A DNA stretch of 64,000 bases, taken from the NCBI RefSeq assembly GCF_021398735.1, contig NZ_CP090349.1, positions 186,001-250,000 of the forward strand, in the 5' to 3' direction. Under the pieces are notes generated by a model that saw only the letters and a program-made list of their open reading frames with translations, had not been told where the DNA came from and made no database searches. Positions 17,821-26,298 of the stretch are shown here, piece after piece (position 1 is the first letter of the stretch; the number at the start of each line of letters is the position of its first letter). The translations under genes were made by a program, and so were the position numbers. The DNA comes from Methylobacterium oryzae. Its GTDB lineage: Bacteria; Pseudomonadota; Alphaproteobacteria; Rhizobiales; Beijerinckiaceae.

Positions 17821-18621
17821 ATGCGCCGCCTCGCCCTCAGCTTCATGCTCGCCGCCCTCGCCGCCGGCCCCGCTGCGGCCGAGCAGGACCTGCTGCTCGG
17901 GGCGGACATGTCCTCGCCCGCCATGACCAAGGCCGAGATGAGCCGCGCCGACGTCGAGGCGATAATCAAGGCCGCGGACGGCAAGCCGATCGACCTGCAC
18001 GACAAGTCCCTCTCCGGGCTCGATCTCTCAGGGCTGAACCTCCGGGGGGTCAACTTACGGACGGCGCGCCTTAACAAGGTCAACCTCCGTGGCGCCGACC
18101 TCAGCGGCGCGAATCTCGAACAGGCGTGGTTCCTGAAGGCTGACCTGTCCGGTGCCAAGCTCGCGGACGCGAAGATGTTCGGGATCACCGCCCGGGACGC
18201 CAATCTAAGCGGTGCGGACCTCAGCCGGTCCATGCCGATCGGCGACTTCAAAGGCGCCAACATGAGCGGCGCGACACTGGTCGACCTCAAGGGCGGGGCC
18301 GACATCAAGAACCAGTCCATGGGTCTGATGCGTGCCGTGTTCACCTCGGTGAACCTCTCCGGCGCGAACCTGAAGGGAGCCAACCTCGGCCGGTCGCGCC
18401 TTCAGTATGCCAACCTCAAGGATGCCGACCTCACCGACGTGGTGCTGATGGGCTCGGACCTGTCAGGCGCCAACCTGACCGGGGCTACGGTCACGGGCGC
18501 GGACTTCAAGAACGTCGATGTCAGCGGAACCCGGCTCATTGGTCTCAAGGGTCAGTCCGAGGCCAAGGACTGGGCCGAGCGCCTGAACGTAGACCGTGCC
18601 GTCACCCAGGCAACTAATTGA
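17821..18621 (+). CDS. Exported pentapeptide-repeat protein
   Basis: This 266-aa protein has a signal peptide (MRRLALSFMLAALAAGPAAA, cleaved before EQD). From about residue 60 to the end there are tandem pentapeptide repeats of the A(D/N)LXX type, such as LSGLDLSGLNLRGVNLR, ADLSGANLEQAWFLKADLSG and ANLTGATVTG. Such repeats fold as a right-handed quadrilateral beta-helix, and the protein is likely periplasmic. Its role is unknown. The upstream in-frame ATG at 17719 is disfavoured because it would bury the signal peptide. It heads a probable operon with the thioredoxin-like and CcdA genes (gaps of 39 and 7 bp). Confidence 0.88.
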   Translation: MRRLALSFMLAALAAGPAAAEQDLLLGADMSSPAMTKAEMSRADVEAIIKAADGKPIDLHDKSLSGLDLSGLNLRGVNLRTARLNKVNLRGADLSGANLEQAWFLKADLSGAKLADAKMFGITARDANLSGADLSRSMPIGDFKGANMSGATLVDLKGGADIKNQSMGLMRAVFTSVNLSGANLKGANLGRSRLQYANLKDADLTDVVLMGSDLSGANLTGATVTGADFKNVDVSGTRLIGLKGQSEAKDWAERLNVDRAVTQATN

Positions 18622-18660
18622 GCCGCCCGTTCCGCCTCGACCCATCAAAGGAGATAGCCG

Positions 18661-19050
18661 ATGACCACCCGTCGCTTCCTGCTCGGCGCCCTGGCCGCCG
18701 CTCCCCTGATGTTCGGTACCGCTGCGAATGCAGCTGAGGCCGTCTTCACCCCTGACGCCTTCGAAGCGGCCCAGAAGGCGGGCAAGCCGATCCTCGTCCA
18801 CGTCACAGCGCCGTGGTGCACCGTCTGCGCGGCGCAAAAGCCGATCCTCGCCAAGCTGGAAGCCCAACCCCGGTTCAGGGATCTCCAAGTGTTCGACGTC
18901 GACTTCGACAGCCGCAAGGACGTGTTGAAGCGGTTCGGCGTGACGACGCAGAGCACCCTGATCACCTTCAAGGGCGATAAGGAGACGGGGCGCTCGGTCG
19001 GTGACACCCAGCCGGAGTGGATCGAGGGCGCCGTCGAGAAGGCGTTGTAG
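18661..19050 (+). CDS. Periplasmic thioredoxin-fold protein
   Basis: This 129-aa protein has an N-terminal export signal beginning MTTRRFLLGALAAAP (a twin-Arg-like start, possibly Tat) and a compact thioredoxin domain with the active site WCTVC (C53, C56). The cis-Pro seen in most thioredoxins appears replaced in TTQSTLITFKG. AAGGAGAT stands just before the ATG. Gene order places it directly before CcdA, which moves electrons from cytoplasmic thioredoxin across the membrane, so this protein is probably the recipient. Confidence 0.9.
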   Translation: MTTRRFLLGALAAAPLMFGTAANAAEAVFTPDAFEAAQKAGKPILVHVTAPWCTVCAAQKPILAKLEAQPRFRDLQVFDVDFDSRKDVLKRFGVTTQSTLITFKGDKETGRSVGDTQPEWIEGAVEKAL

Positions 19051-19057
19051 ATCGGCC

Positions 19058-19777
19058 ATGGCCACGACGTTCGGCCTCGCGTTCCTGGCCGGCATCCTCT
19101 CGGTGCTGTCCCCCTGCGTGTTGCCCTTGCTGCCGCTGGTGCTTGGTGCCGCGGCATCGGAGCACCGGCTCGGCCCCGCCGCCCTCGCCGCCGGCCTCGC
19201 GCTGTCCTTCGTGGCCATCGGGCTGGTCGTGGCGACCGTGGGCTTCGCCATCGGCCTCGACGTCGATGTCTTCCGCACCGTCGCGGCCATCATGCTGGTC
19301 CTGATCGGGCTTGTCCTGCTGGTTCCGGCCGCCCAGACCCGGCTCGCCGTCGCCGCAGGTCCGGTCAGCAATTGGACTGAGAGCCGTTTCGGCGGTTTCT
19401 CGACCGCCGGGCTTCTGGGACAGTTCGGCGTCGGGCTGCTGCTCGGCGCGGTCTGGAGCCCCTGCGTCGGGCCGACCCTGGGCGCCGCGTCCCTCCTCGC
19501 CTCGCAGGGGCGGGACCTGGGCACGGTGGCACTTACGATGCTCCTGTTCGGTCTCGGCGCCGCCCTGCCGCTCCTGCTCCTCGGAACGCTCTCGCGCGAG
19601 GTGCTGATGCGCTGGCGCGACCGGATGATGGGGCTCGGCAAGGGGCTCAAGGTCGCCCTGGGCGCCATCCTCGTGGCCACCGGCCTGATGATCGCCACGG
19701 GCTACGACAAGGCCGCGGAGACCGTCCTGGTCAACGCCTCGCCGGCCTGGCTTACGAACCTGACCACCCGGCTTTGA
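19058..19777 (+). CDS. ccdA: CcdA/DsbD-type membrane thiol-electron transporter
   Basis: This 239-aa protein has six predicted membrane helices. The two redox Cys characteristic of CcdA sit in LSPCVLPLLPL (C20) and VWSPCVGPTLG (C136), each in a helix followed by Pro. It carries reducing equivalents from cytoplasmic thioredoxin to periplasmic thiol proteins. It starts 7 bp after the thioredoxin-like gene; the ATG at 19058 is chosen because it opens the first helix. No cytochrome c maturation genes are visible, so the natural partner is the adjacent thioredoxin-like protein. Confidence 0.92.
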   Translation: MATTFGLAFLAGILSVLSPCVLPLLPLVLGAAASEHRLGPAALAAGLALSFVAIGLVVATVGFAIGLDVDVFRTVAAIMLVLIGLVLLVPAAQTRLAVAAGPVSNWTESRFGGFSTAGLLGQFGVGLLLGAVWSPCVGPTLGAASLLASQGRDLGTVALTMLLFGLGAALPLLLLGTLSREVLMRWRDRMMGLGKGLKVALGAILVATGLMIATGYDKAAETVLVNASPAWLTNLTTRL

Positions 19778-19996
19778 TGGCGGGCACGCCGTAGACACTC
19801 TTCGTCAAACCGTGCTTGGGCCGGCAAACGGCGAGCGGCGGTGAGAAGGGTATCGCGGCCGATGGCGGGCGCCGCGCGAACCCTTCTGACGGCTCGCACG
19901 TGTCCCTCCGGACGAAGCCATGCCATAGGTATATCCTGAACCGGCCGATGCGCCGGAGCCCGCCGGAATTCGCTTTCCCGCGGCAAGGGAGGAACC

Positions 19997-20554
19997 GTGC
20001 CGAACGTGGGGACTCCTGCAAACGCGGACCTCGCGCGGCTGATCGCGGCCGTGGCCACGGGCGACCGCCTAGCCCTGCGCGCGCTCTATGACGCCGCCGC
20101 CCCGAAACTTCTTGGGATCATACTCCGTATCCTGAGGGACAGGGGCGCGGCCGAGGATGCGTTGCAGGAGGTGTTCGTGCGCATATGGCAGCGTGCAGGC
20201 ACCTATGATCCGAGGACCGGGCCCGCGACCGCATGGCTCGGCGCCATCGCCCGGCACAAGGCCATCGACCGCCTTCGGCAGGATCAGGCCACCCGCCTGA
20301 CCCAGGCCGACGAGGACTGGTTCGAACGCCTCGCCGATACAAGCGACGGCGAGGCGGACCTCGCCCGCCGTGACGCCCTCGCGCATTGCCTCGAAGCCGT
20401 CGAGCCCGCCCAGCGCGACTGCCTCGTCCTCGCCTATTGCGAGGGCTGGTCACGCGAGGAATTGGCGGCACGGCACGACCGCCCCGTCAACACGGTCAAG
20501 ACGTGGCTGCGCCGCGGCCTCATGAGCCTGCGCGGCTGCCTGGAGGCGACATGA
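19997..20554 (+). CDS. ECF sigma factor (SigK/ECF19-like)
   Basis: This 185-aa sigma-70 factor has only regions 2 and 4. Region 2 is at residues 25-92 (AAEDALQEVFVRIWQRAGTYDP, TAWLGAIARHKAIDRLR). Region 4 is at 128-180 (AQRDCLVLAYCEGWSREELA, PVNTVKTWLRRGLMSLRG). A GTG start is used with GGGAGG just upstream. The stop overlaps the anti-sigma start by ATGA, and a fasciclin gene lies next door. This sigma, RskA-like anti-sigma and fasciclin arrangement is known for ECF19-type systems responding to envelope or oxidative stress. Confidence 0.93.
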   Translation: MPNVGTPANADLARLIAAVATGDRLALRALYDAAAPKLLGIILRILRDRGAAEDALQEVFVRIWQRAGTYDPRTGPATAWLGAIARHKAIDRLRQDQATRLTQADEDWFERLADTSDGEADLARRDALAHCLEAVEPAQRDCLVLAYCEGWSREELAARHDRPVNTVKTWLRRGLMSLRGCLEAT

Positions 20555-21285
20555 GCGGCGATGTTGGCACGGGCGCCGCGCCCTTCTGGGCGGAGGACCC
20601 CAGCGGCGCAGCTGGGGAGTACGTCCTCGGGACCTTAACCGCCGACGAGCGCGCCGCCTTCGCCTCGGCGATGGAGCGGGACGCTTCCCTTCGCGCGGCG
20701 GTGGCCGATTGGGAGGCGCGGCTCGCGCCGCTCACGGCGACGGCCCCATCGGTCAAGCCCGCGCCCGACGTATGGGATGCAATCGAGGCCAGGATCGGGA
20801 CGGCTCGCTCACCTGTGGTCGATGCCGGTGGCGCGACCGTCCGCAGGCTGGAGCGCGGGCTGCGGATCTGGCGGTTTGCCGCGGGGGCTGCGACCGCGCT
20901 CGCGGCCGGCCTCGCCCTCTGGCTCGCGGTCGGGCCGCGGCCTTCCGCCACCGACCATCAGTACCTCGCCGTGGTCGACCGCGGCGGCACCCTGCCGGCG
21001 CTGATCGTGCGCGTCGATCTCGACGGCGGCACCGTGCAGGTCCGCAGTCTCACGGCGGAGACGCCGCCGGACCGCAGCCTGGAGCTCTGGTTCGTGGGGG
21101 CGAATGCTGCGCCGCGCTCACTAGGTCTCGTCACTGACCCGGCGGCACGCCTGCCCGTGCCGGCCGCCCTCCGTGCCGGTGCGGAGGGTGCGACCCTTGC
21201 GGTGTCGGTTGAGCCGAAGGGCGGCTCGCCGACCGGTGCGCCGACAGGCCCGGTCGTCTATTCCGGAAAGCTCCTGCGCGAATGA
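20551..21285 (+). CDS. RskA-type anti-sigma factor
   Basis: This 244-aa protein has a cytoplasmic N-terminal sigma-binding region (EYVLGTLTADERAAFASAME, the RskA anti-sigma pattern), one membrane helix at about 109-128 (FAAGAATALAAGLALWLAV) and a periplasmic RskA C-terminal domain (about 140-244, with SLELWFVGANAAPRSLG and a SVEPKGGSPTGAPTGPV ending). It sequesters the adjacent ECF sigma factor and would release it on an envelope signal. It is translationally coupled to the sigma gene by the overlap at 20551-20554. Confidence 0.9.
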   Translation: MSGDVGTGAAPFWAEDPSGAAGEYVLGTLTADERAAFASAMERDASLRAAVADWEARLAPLTATAPSVKPAPDVWDAIEARIGTARSPVVDAGGATVRRLERGLRIWRFAAGAATALAAGLALWLAVGPRPSATDHQYLAVVDRGGTLPALIVRVDLDGGTVQVRSLTAETPPDRSLELWFVGANAAPRSLGLVTDPAARLPVPAALRAGAEGATLAVSVEPKGGSPTGAPTGPVVYSGKLLRE

Positions 21286-21322
21286 GGCGGGCTCCGGCCT
21301 CTGCCGGCGCCCGCCCCCGCGA

Positions 21323-21865
21323 TCAGGGCATCAGCACGCCGCTGACGACGTGGATGACGCCGTTCGACTGCATCACGTTCGGGATGGTCACCGGAACAGT
21401 GTTGCCCTTCACGTCGGTGACGTAGACTTTCTTGCCCCTTGCCGAGACGGCGAGCGGCTCGCCCTCGACGGTGGTGAGCTGGTTCTGCCCCTCAGGCTTC
21501 TTGGCGAGCGCCATCAGGTCCTTGGCGGTGTAGACGCCCGGAACCACGTGGTAAGTCAGGATCTTCGTCAGCGTCGCCTTGTTCTGCGGCTGCACGAGGT
21601 TTTCCACCGTGCCCGGCGGCAGCTTGGCGAAGGCGGCGTTGGTCGGCGCGAACACCGTGAACGGGCCCGGACCGTTCAGCGTGTCGACCAAGCCGGCTGC
21701 CTTCACGGCGGCGACCAGCGTGGTGTGATCCTTCGAGTTGACCGCGTTCTCCACGATGGTCTTCTGGGCGTACATCGGCGCGCCGCCGACCATCGGGTTC
21801 TTGGCGAGCGCCGGCGCAGCGACGAGGCTGAGGCCGAGAGCGAGACTTAGAAGGGTCTTGGACAT
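21323..21865 (-). CDS. Exported fasciclin (FAS1) domain protein
   Basis: This 180-aa protein has a signal peptide (MSKTLLSLALGLSLVAAPALA) and one FAS1 domain. The family motifs are present: FTVFAPTNAAFAKLPPGTVENL, KILTYHVVPGVYTA and a C-terminal NGVIHVVSGVLMP. FAS1 proteins act in adhesion or at the envelope. It converges on the anti-sigma gene, and its association with an ECF sigma/anti-sigma pair is recurrent, so it is probably a regulon member. The ATG at 21865 is preferred because it opens the signal peptide. Confidence 0.92.
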   Translation of the reverse strand: MSKTLLSLALGLSLVAAPALAKNPMVGGAPMYAQKTIVENAVNSKDHTTLVAAVKAAGLVDTLNGPGPFTVFAPTNAAFAKLPPGTVENLVQPQNKATLTKILTYHVVPGVYTAKDLMALAKKPEGQNQLTTVEGEPLAVSARGKKVYVTDVKGNTVPVTIPNVMQSNGVIHVVSGVLMP

Positions 21866-22026
21866 GGTGTCTCCCTGATACTGCGCCCCTCCAGGGGCGT
21901 CGCAGGGGCCTACGGGGCTCGGCGGGGGAAAAGTTTCAGGCCTGTCCGAAGCCACCGCAAATGCGTCCGAAACCGCAAGTGACCTCGTTTGCGGTGACCC
22001 GGTGGTATCGGTCAGCCGATGACCGC

Positions 22027-22581
22027 TCAGGCGGCGTCATCCGATGATGATTTCCGGCGCTTCGAGCCCGGTGGGCGGGGCGTCGTGTTCGTCCAGGGCA
22101 TCGTGCCGTCCGGCCGGCGCGGCATCGATCGAACCTTGCCCTTCAGGCCGCCCTTTCGTTCGGGGCGAGGCCCCTGGTACCTGCCATCGCGCCACACCCG
22201 GAACTTGCGACCGCAGATCCACTCCCTTCGATCGTGGTCGGCTCGCACGATCATGTCGGCGATCACCCGCTCGGCTTCTTCCTTGTCGAAGAGCGCCAAC
22301 TCGAGCAATCGGATCGCATGGCGTCGCAGGGCCTGTGGCTCCTTAAGGTCCGGTCGCCGGTGCAGGACCCGCAGCACCGCATGCAGCATCGCCCTACCCA
22401 CGTCGTCCCGCTTCGGCGTGCCGGTCCTCAGACGGTTCTCGCGACGCTCGCCCTCGGTCTCGGCATGGGCGTCGAGGCTGTGCTTCTGCCGCTTCGACAT
22501 GCCCTTGCGGGACTTCCGGGCCGCGGGTGTCCAGCCTGGACGCCTTGGGGTGGGTTCGGGGGTCTCGGTCTCGTCCGACAT
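22027..22581 (-). CDS. Hypothetical basic protein, 184 aa
   Basis: I do not recognise a family. The protein is soluble, strongly charged and basic at both ends (RRPGWTPAARKSRKGMSKRQ; RPPGSKRRKSSSDDAA), with a helical middle (AMLHAVLRVLHRRPDLKEPQALRRH). A nucleic-acid-binding role is plausible from composition only. The ATG at 22581 is chosen; an upstream in-frame extension to 22635 looks unlike coding sequence. It marks the start of the accessory region. Confidence 0.65.
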   Translation of the reverse strand: MSDETETPEPTPRRPGWTPAARKSRKGMSKRQKHSLDAHAETEGERRENRLRTGTPKRDDVGRAMLHAVLRVLHRRPDLKEPQALRRHAIRLLELALFDKEEAERVIADMIVRADHDRREWICGRKFRVWRDGRYQGPRPERKGGLKGKVRSMPRRPDGTMPWTNTTPRPPGSKRRKSSSDDAA

Positions 22582-22743
22582 GGGTGCGCCTCCGTATGAG
22601 AGGCCCCCTATCCATACCGGATCGACGCAAGACACAAACGGCCGAGCTACGGCAGGGCGTTGGCGTCCCCATCGGCTGATGCGGCCAGGTCATCTGATGA
22701 TGACGTGGGCGCCGTTGCGTGCGTCCAGCCAAATCGCGGCCGC

Positions 22744-23160
22744 TTAGCCAGGGAGGGGCAGCCGTCGGAGCGCCTCGTACACGGCGTGACACACGGCTAG
22801 ATCGTCCTCGGGCTCGCCACCCGACGAGCCGACGCCGCCCACGACCTCGTCGCCTACCAGCAGCGGCAATCCACCCGTCAGAGGTAGGCGATCTGGAAAG
22901 GCGAGAAGCGCCGCGTTCGCCTGTACCGCCCCTTGTAGATCCTGGGTCGACGTGCGCGTGATCGCGGCCGTCCGAGCCTTCAACCAAGCCGCCTCCGGCG
23001 TGTGGAGCCGCGCGCCGTCGAGGCGTTCCAGAGCGAGCAGCACGCCTGCCTCGTCGACCACCGCGAACGCCACCGGAAGGCTGCGCCGTTCAGCCTCTGC
23101 GCGTCCCGCAGCCATGAGGATGCGCACGTCGGACGCGTCGAGGCAGGTGCGCTGATGCAT
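22744..23160 (-). CDS. GlcG/HbpS family heme-binding-like protein
   Basis: This 138-aa single-domain protein has the GlcG/HbpS signatures: PVAFAVVDEAGVLLALERLDGA near the N-terminus, AAWLKARTAAITRTST, and a C-terminal GGLPLLVGDEVVGGVGSSGG. Members bind heme or act as small accessory proteins in glycolate and propanediol clusters. No signal peptide is seen. There is no related gene around it, so its role is open. Confidence 0.88.
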   Translation of the reverse strand: MHQRTCLDASDVRILMAAGRAEAERRSLPVAFAVVDEAGVLLALERLDGARLHTPEAAWLKARTAAITRTSTQDLQGAVQANAALLAFPDRLPLTGGLPLLVGDEVVGGVGSSGGEPEDDLAVCHAVYEALRRLPLPG

Positions 23161-23315
23161 GGGACACCGTCGGATTGCGGTCGTGTGAAGCTCGGAAACA
23201 GCCGCCACGGGGCGCTGGCTCCTCCTGCGGATCGTAGGTCCGGCCGTGCTGCGTGGCCATGGGCTCAAGATGGAGGTCGTCGGGGCCGGTGTCGAGGCAA
23301 GGTGGACCTCACCCT

Positions 23316-23534
23316 TTAACTTGGCAGCTTCGGAACCTTAGTCTGCCCGGAAATCGGTTGCTCAAAGTTGCCGATATCATCCGGTGTGGGGATGATCACT
23401 TCCGGCTCGTCGATCAAGGCATCGATTGCCGCACTCACCGCGATCTTCCATTCTTCCGGTGTCTGCACCTGGGATACGGCTGGAACGGCGTCCAGCAGGG
23501 CCCACAATTCACGGAAAGTATCGGCGTCGCTCAT
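23316..23534 (-). CDS. Small hypothetical acidic protein, 72 aa
   Basis: This is an unrecognised, acidic, soluble protein (MSDADTFRELWALLDAVPAV; later EPEVIIPTPDDIGN). The ATG at 23534 is preferred over one at 23606 because the extra N-terminal stretch looks non-coding. It is divergent from the next small gene. Confidence 0.5.
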   Translation of the reverse strand: MSDADTFRELWALLDAVPAVSQVQTPEEWKIAVSAAIDALIDEPEVIIPTPDDIGNFEQPISGQTKVPKLPS

Positions 23535-23616
23535 CCTTACTTGATAGCACGGGTACGCTGGCTGCGCGGCGCGGGTATCGAGGCGGACCTTCTGCATGAT
23601 CAGCACGTTGAGAGAG

Positions 23617-23856
23617 ATGAACGCTCATCAAGCACCTGCGCCGGACGTTGCCCGCCTCGCTCTGACCGAGTCAGCCCTCGCAGCCGCCGACAGCCTCTGG
23701 CGAGCCGAGATGCAACGGAACTATGGGCCGGACGGGGTGCTGATTTACGCCTTTTCGCCGGAAGGCCAGGGCGGACTCGGAACGACCCTTCGGCAGACCT
23801 ATGAGGCTCGGCGTGTCGCGGTCGCGATTTGGCGCCACGAGCGGCATCGCAGTTGA
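23617..23856 (+). CDS. Small hypothetical protein, 79 aa
   Basis: Unrecognised. It starts with ATG at 23617 after a purine-rich GAGAGAG. The mature sequence (VARLALTESALAAADSLWRAE ... YEARRVAVAIWRHE) looks helical and cytoplasmic. Confidence 0.45.
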   Translation: MNAHQAPAPDVARLALTESALAAADSLWRAEMQRNYGPDGVLIYAFSPEGQGGLGTTLRQTYEARRVAVAIWRHERHRS

Positions 23857-23904
23857 AGAACGCGTCGCATTGCGAGGCATGTACTGGGCCTTTACAGGCC
23901 GCCC

Positions 23905-24093
23905 ATGTCCGACAAGCTCGACGCCCTCCTCAATCGCCTCAAGGCGCACCAGCGCGATCTCATCTTCGCGATGGCCGATCACGATGGGATGCCGGCACAG
24001 AGTGCAATACGTCAGGTCGCTGAGCTGGAGAGCGTGATCGCGGCAGTTGAAGCCGTGGCTGCCGAGGAAGCAGATCGCGCTCGGCGAGGCTGA
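23905..24093 (+). CDS. Small helical hypothetical protein, 62 aa
   Basis: This protein is almost entirely helical, with a coiled-coil-like pattern (LDALLNRLKAHQRDLIFA; VAELESVIAAVEAVAAEEAD). No family is recognised. Codon composition fits the surrounding small genes. Confidence 0.5.
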   Translation: MSDKLDALLNRLKAHQRDLIFAMADHDGMPAQSAIRQVAELESVIAAVEAVAAEEADRARRG

Positions 24094-24124
24094 CAGCACC
24101 GTCTCCCCATGGCACTCGTGCACC

Positions 24125-24382
24125 ATGGCAATACCCGACAAGACCGGATGCGAGGTGCGGATCGACGGTACGTGGCAGCTCGTGCCGCTAGCTGAGGCAC
24201 ACGCCCACCACCGCGCCGCCGAGAAGCGCTGTCCGACCTGTCACGGCCAAGTGCGCACCCAAGGGCTCTACTCAGGGCAGGGAGGCGTGGCGATGATGCA
24301 TTACAGCGCCCACGATGGCTGCCCGAGGATGACGAAGCGGTACGCCGGCACGCCGAGGTCGCATCCCCAGCCCTTAGATTGA
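24125..24382 (+). CDS. Small zinc-ribbon-like hypothetical protein
   Basis: This 85-aa protein has a lead segment CEVRIDGTWQLVPLAEAHAH, then KRCPTCHGQV, and a distal MMHYSAHDGC. The CxxC plus later His/Cys suggests a zinc site. I have seen this type of small MGE-linked protein in Methylobacterium relatives. A shorter paralog at 45438-45623 shares both ends but lacks the MMHYSAHDGC block. Confidence 0.6.
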   Translation: MAIPDKTGCEVRIDGTWQLVPLAEAHAHHRAAEKRCPTCHGQVRTQGLYSGQGGVAMMHYSAHDGCPRMTKRYAGTPRSHPQPLD

Positions 24383-24693
24383 AACGCGCCGTCGGCGCGT
24401 CGTCGAGCCGTGGCCAGCCCTGTATGACACAGCAGGAGCGGTAGCGGACGGCAACAGTACGGCTGTGATTACAGCAAGAGTGAAGGCATTCCACCACACG
24501 CATTGAGGATGCAGGCTGCTCCTCTTGCGGGGCGGAGGTCCAGCTGTTCTGCTTGGCTCCCATTTCATCGGTGTCGAGGCCCCAGATATACTCCAGCTCA
24601 GGGTCGGCAAGAAAACGCTACCTGTAAGCTGGTGGCGCACAATTGTGCTTGTGCTGCCAGAGGCATCCGGCTACGAACTGCACCCCGGACAAG

Positions 24694-24717
24694 AAAAAGC
24701 CGCCCACAAGGAGCGGC
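24694..24717 (-). terminator. Intrinsic terminator, minus strand
   Basis: Read on the minus strand, GCCGC (24717-24713) pairs with GCGGC (24703-24699), followed by T5 (24698-24694). It could serve the small minus-strand membrane protein gene that ends at 24895. The stretch 24383-24894 otherwise holds no gene I can support. Confidence 0.55.
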
Positions 24718-24748
24718 CTGAAGTCTAGGGAGGAAACGCCCAAGAAGG

Positions 24749-24783
24749 GCTGCGGGACGGCGACGCCATCGCTGTCCCGCAGC
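24749..24783. terminator. Strong 10-bp hairpin
   Basis: GCTGCGGGAC (24749-24758) pairs perfectly with GTCCCGCAGC (24774-24783) around a 15-nt loop. It lies in non-coding DNA between convergent small genes and may be a terminator or an RNA element. No T-run follows on either strand. Confidence 0.4.
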
Positions 24784-24894
24784 GCCAAACTAGGCACTCG
24801 CGGCGCAGCACGCAACCGGTCAGGGCCGCAGCAGCCGCATAAGTCAGGCCGACGGATCCGCTTAGGTGCGCTCCCACACCATGGCCCGGCTAAC

Positions 24895-25098
24895 CTATTC
24901 GTCGGCTTTCAGCTTCAATTCGGCCGGCCGACGCTGCAGTCGAAGCGCTAGGACCAGCGCGCCAGGCCAGAACACGAGGCTGAGCAGGGCGATCGGGACG
25001 ATGGGTCGGCCCTTCCACCAAATGATGATGACCGGCAGGAGCAGGCCCGGGATCGCCACCGCGAGGAAAGCCCAGAACTCAAGGTCGGACAGGTCCAT
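24895..25098 (-). CDS. Small two-helix membrane protein, 67 aa
   Basis: Two hydrophobic segments (FWAFLAVAIPGLLLPVIIIWW and VPIALLSLVFWPGALVLAL) joined by KGRPI give a small inner-membrane hairpin protein with a polar tail (LKLKADE). No family is named with confidence. The ATG at 25098 is the only start that fits. Confidence 0.65.
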   Translation of the reverse strand: MDLSDLEFWAFLAVAIPGLLLPVIIIWWKGRPIVPIALLSLVFWPGALVLALRLQRRPAELKLKADE

Positions 25099-25163
25099 AT
25101 GCCATTCGTAGCAGCCTTCTGCCGCTACGCTTTCGCTCTGACCGGTGGCAGAGTGTCGCCACC

Positions 25164-25589
25164 ATGCCGATCCGGCCCGAGCACCGCTTCTTCTACCCCA
25201 TCGACTGGGCGCAGCTCTCGGCCGTAATCCGGTTCGGCCGGGCGAAAGGCTGCTGCGAGGGCTGCGGTCGTCCGCACGGACGGATGGTCTACCACCTGGG
25301 CGACGGGCGCTTGTGGGACGCGGACGCCGGCCGATGGCGTGATGGTTGGGGGCGTCGGATCCGGATCTCGATAGAGGCCGATATCCTAAGGCAGGCACGC
25401 CGGACTCGGGTCGTTCTGGCCGCCGCCCACCGGGACCACGACACCTCGAACAACGCGGACGCCAACCTCGCGGCCTTCTGCCAGCGATGTCACATGATCC
25501 ACGACCGGCCGGAGCATCAGCGACGGCGCTGGCGCACTCTGTTCCGCAGGAAGGCGCTCGGGGACCTATTCGGCGGTCCCTACGTGTGA
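25164..25589 (+). CDS. HNH-like nuclease-fold protein
   Basis: This 141-aa protein has a Cys pair CEGCGRPHGR at residues about 31-40 and a C-terminal AAHRDHDTSNN plus NLAAFCQRCHMIHDRP. This matches the treble-clef HNH layout (CxxC ... H(R)DH ... N ... CxxCH...H). Many mobile elements carry such HNH proteins. Nuclease activity is inferred from the motif only. It converges with the truncated flavoprotein gene. Confidence 0.75.
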   Translation: MPIRPEHRFFYPIDWAQLSAVIRFGRAKGCCEGCGRPHGRMVYHLGDGRLWDADAGRWRDGWGRRIRISIEADILRQARRTRVVLAAAHRDHDTSNNADANLAAFCQRCHMIHDRPEHQRRRWRTLFRRKALGDLFGGPYV

Positions 25590-25610
25590 TGGGAGGAACG
25601 AGCCGGGTCT

Positions 25611-26236
25611 TCAACCGCCAGCCAGCATCAAGGCCTGAACCACGGACGCTACAGCCTTCCATCCGCCTCGTGCTGCATAGGCTGCAGTACGGGCGACGCG
25701 GTTGCGCAGACGCCGAGCCCGCCAGACCGCACCGCTCTCGACGGCAAGGCTGCGGGCGTAGTGGCTGAGGCGCAGGCTCTCCGCATCGCAGGCCTTCTTG
25801 ACCGGATCGCCGTAGAAAGCCGCGATCTTGTCCCGGCTCATGCCTGGCGTAGCGAGCCAAGCCGGCACATGGACGTTGGCGAGCCGGTCGACATCGGTGA
25901 GGAGCTTGCCGACCCCGGTCCCAGGGATCGGGCAAGCGGTCTGGAAGGCGTCGCCGATCACCACCAACCCGTCGCGCTCTACTTCCTCGGTCCGAACGAG
26001 GTCGATAGGCCGGATCTCTAGGGGCCCGGCGACCGCGAGGTCGGGGCAGGCGGCGGGCAGGCGCGGCATCGTCGCCCGCAGGGTGGCCGCCGGATCCCGC
26101 CGCAGGTCAGCGACCCAGGCATCGCCGGGATCGCGGTAGCAGAACAGGTTAGCCCGCATGACGTGGCCGAGCGGGAATAGAGTCAGGTAGGCATCGCGGC
26201 CACCGAACCGCTCGGAGAAGTAGGTGAGCGCCGGGA
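25611..26236 (-). pseudogene. FAD-dependent monooxygenase, N-terminus removed
   Basis: The C-terminal 208 codons of a flavoprotein hydroxylase-like enzyme are present. They include the GD motif of the second FAD site (VVIGDAFQTACPIPGTGVG) and the following KLLTDVDRLANV. The frame is open back to 26236, where the IS3 element (copy 1) begins. The expected N-terminal Rossmann GxGxxG half is not found on the other side of the IS, and the IS has no matching target duplication, so DNA was deleted. A remnant starting at the internal ATG (26159) would lack the nucleotide-binding fold. Confidence 0.8.
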
Positions 26237-26298
26237 TGATCCTCCCTCGGCATCGCGGACACCTCTGATACGCTCATGCTGAGCGGGGAAGGTGTCGG

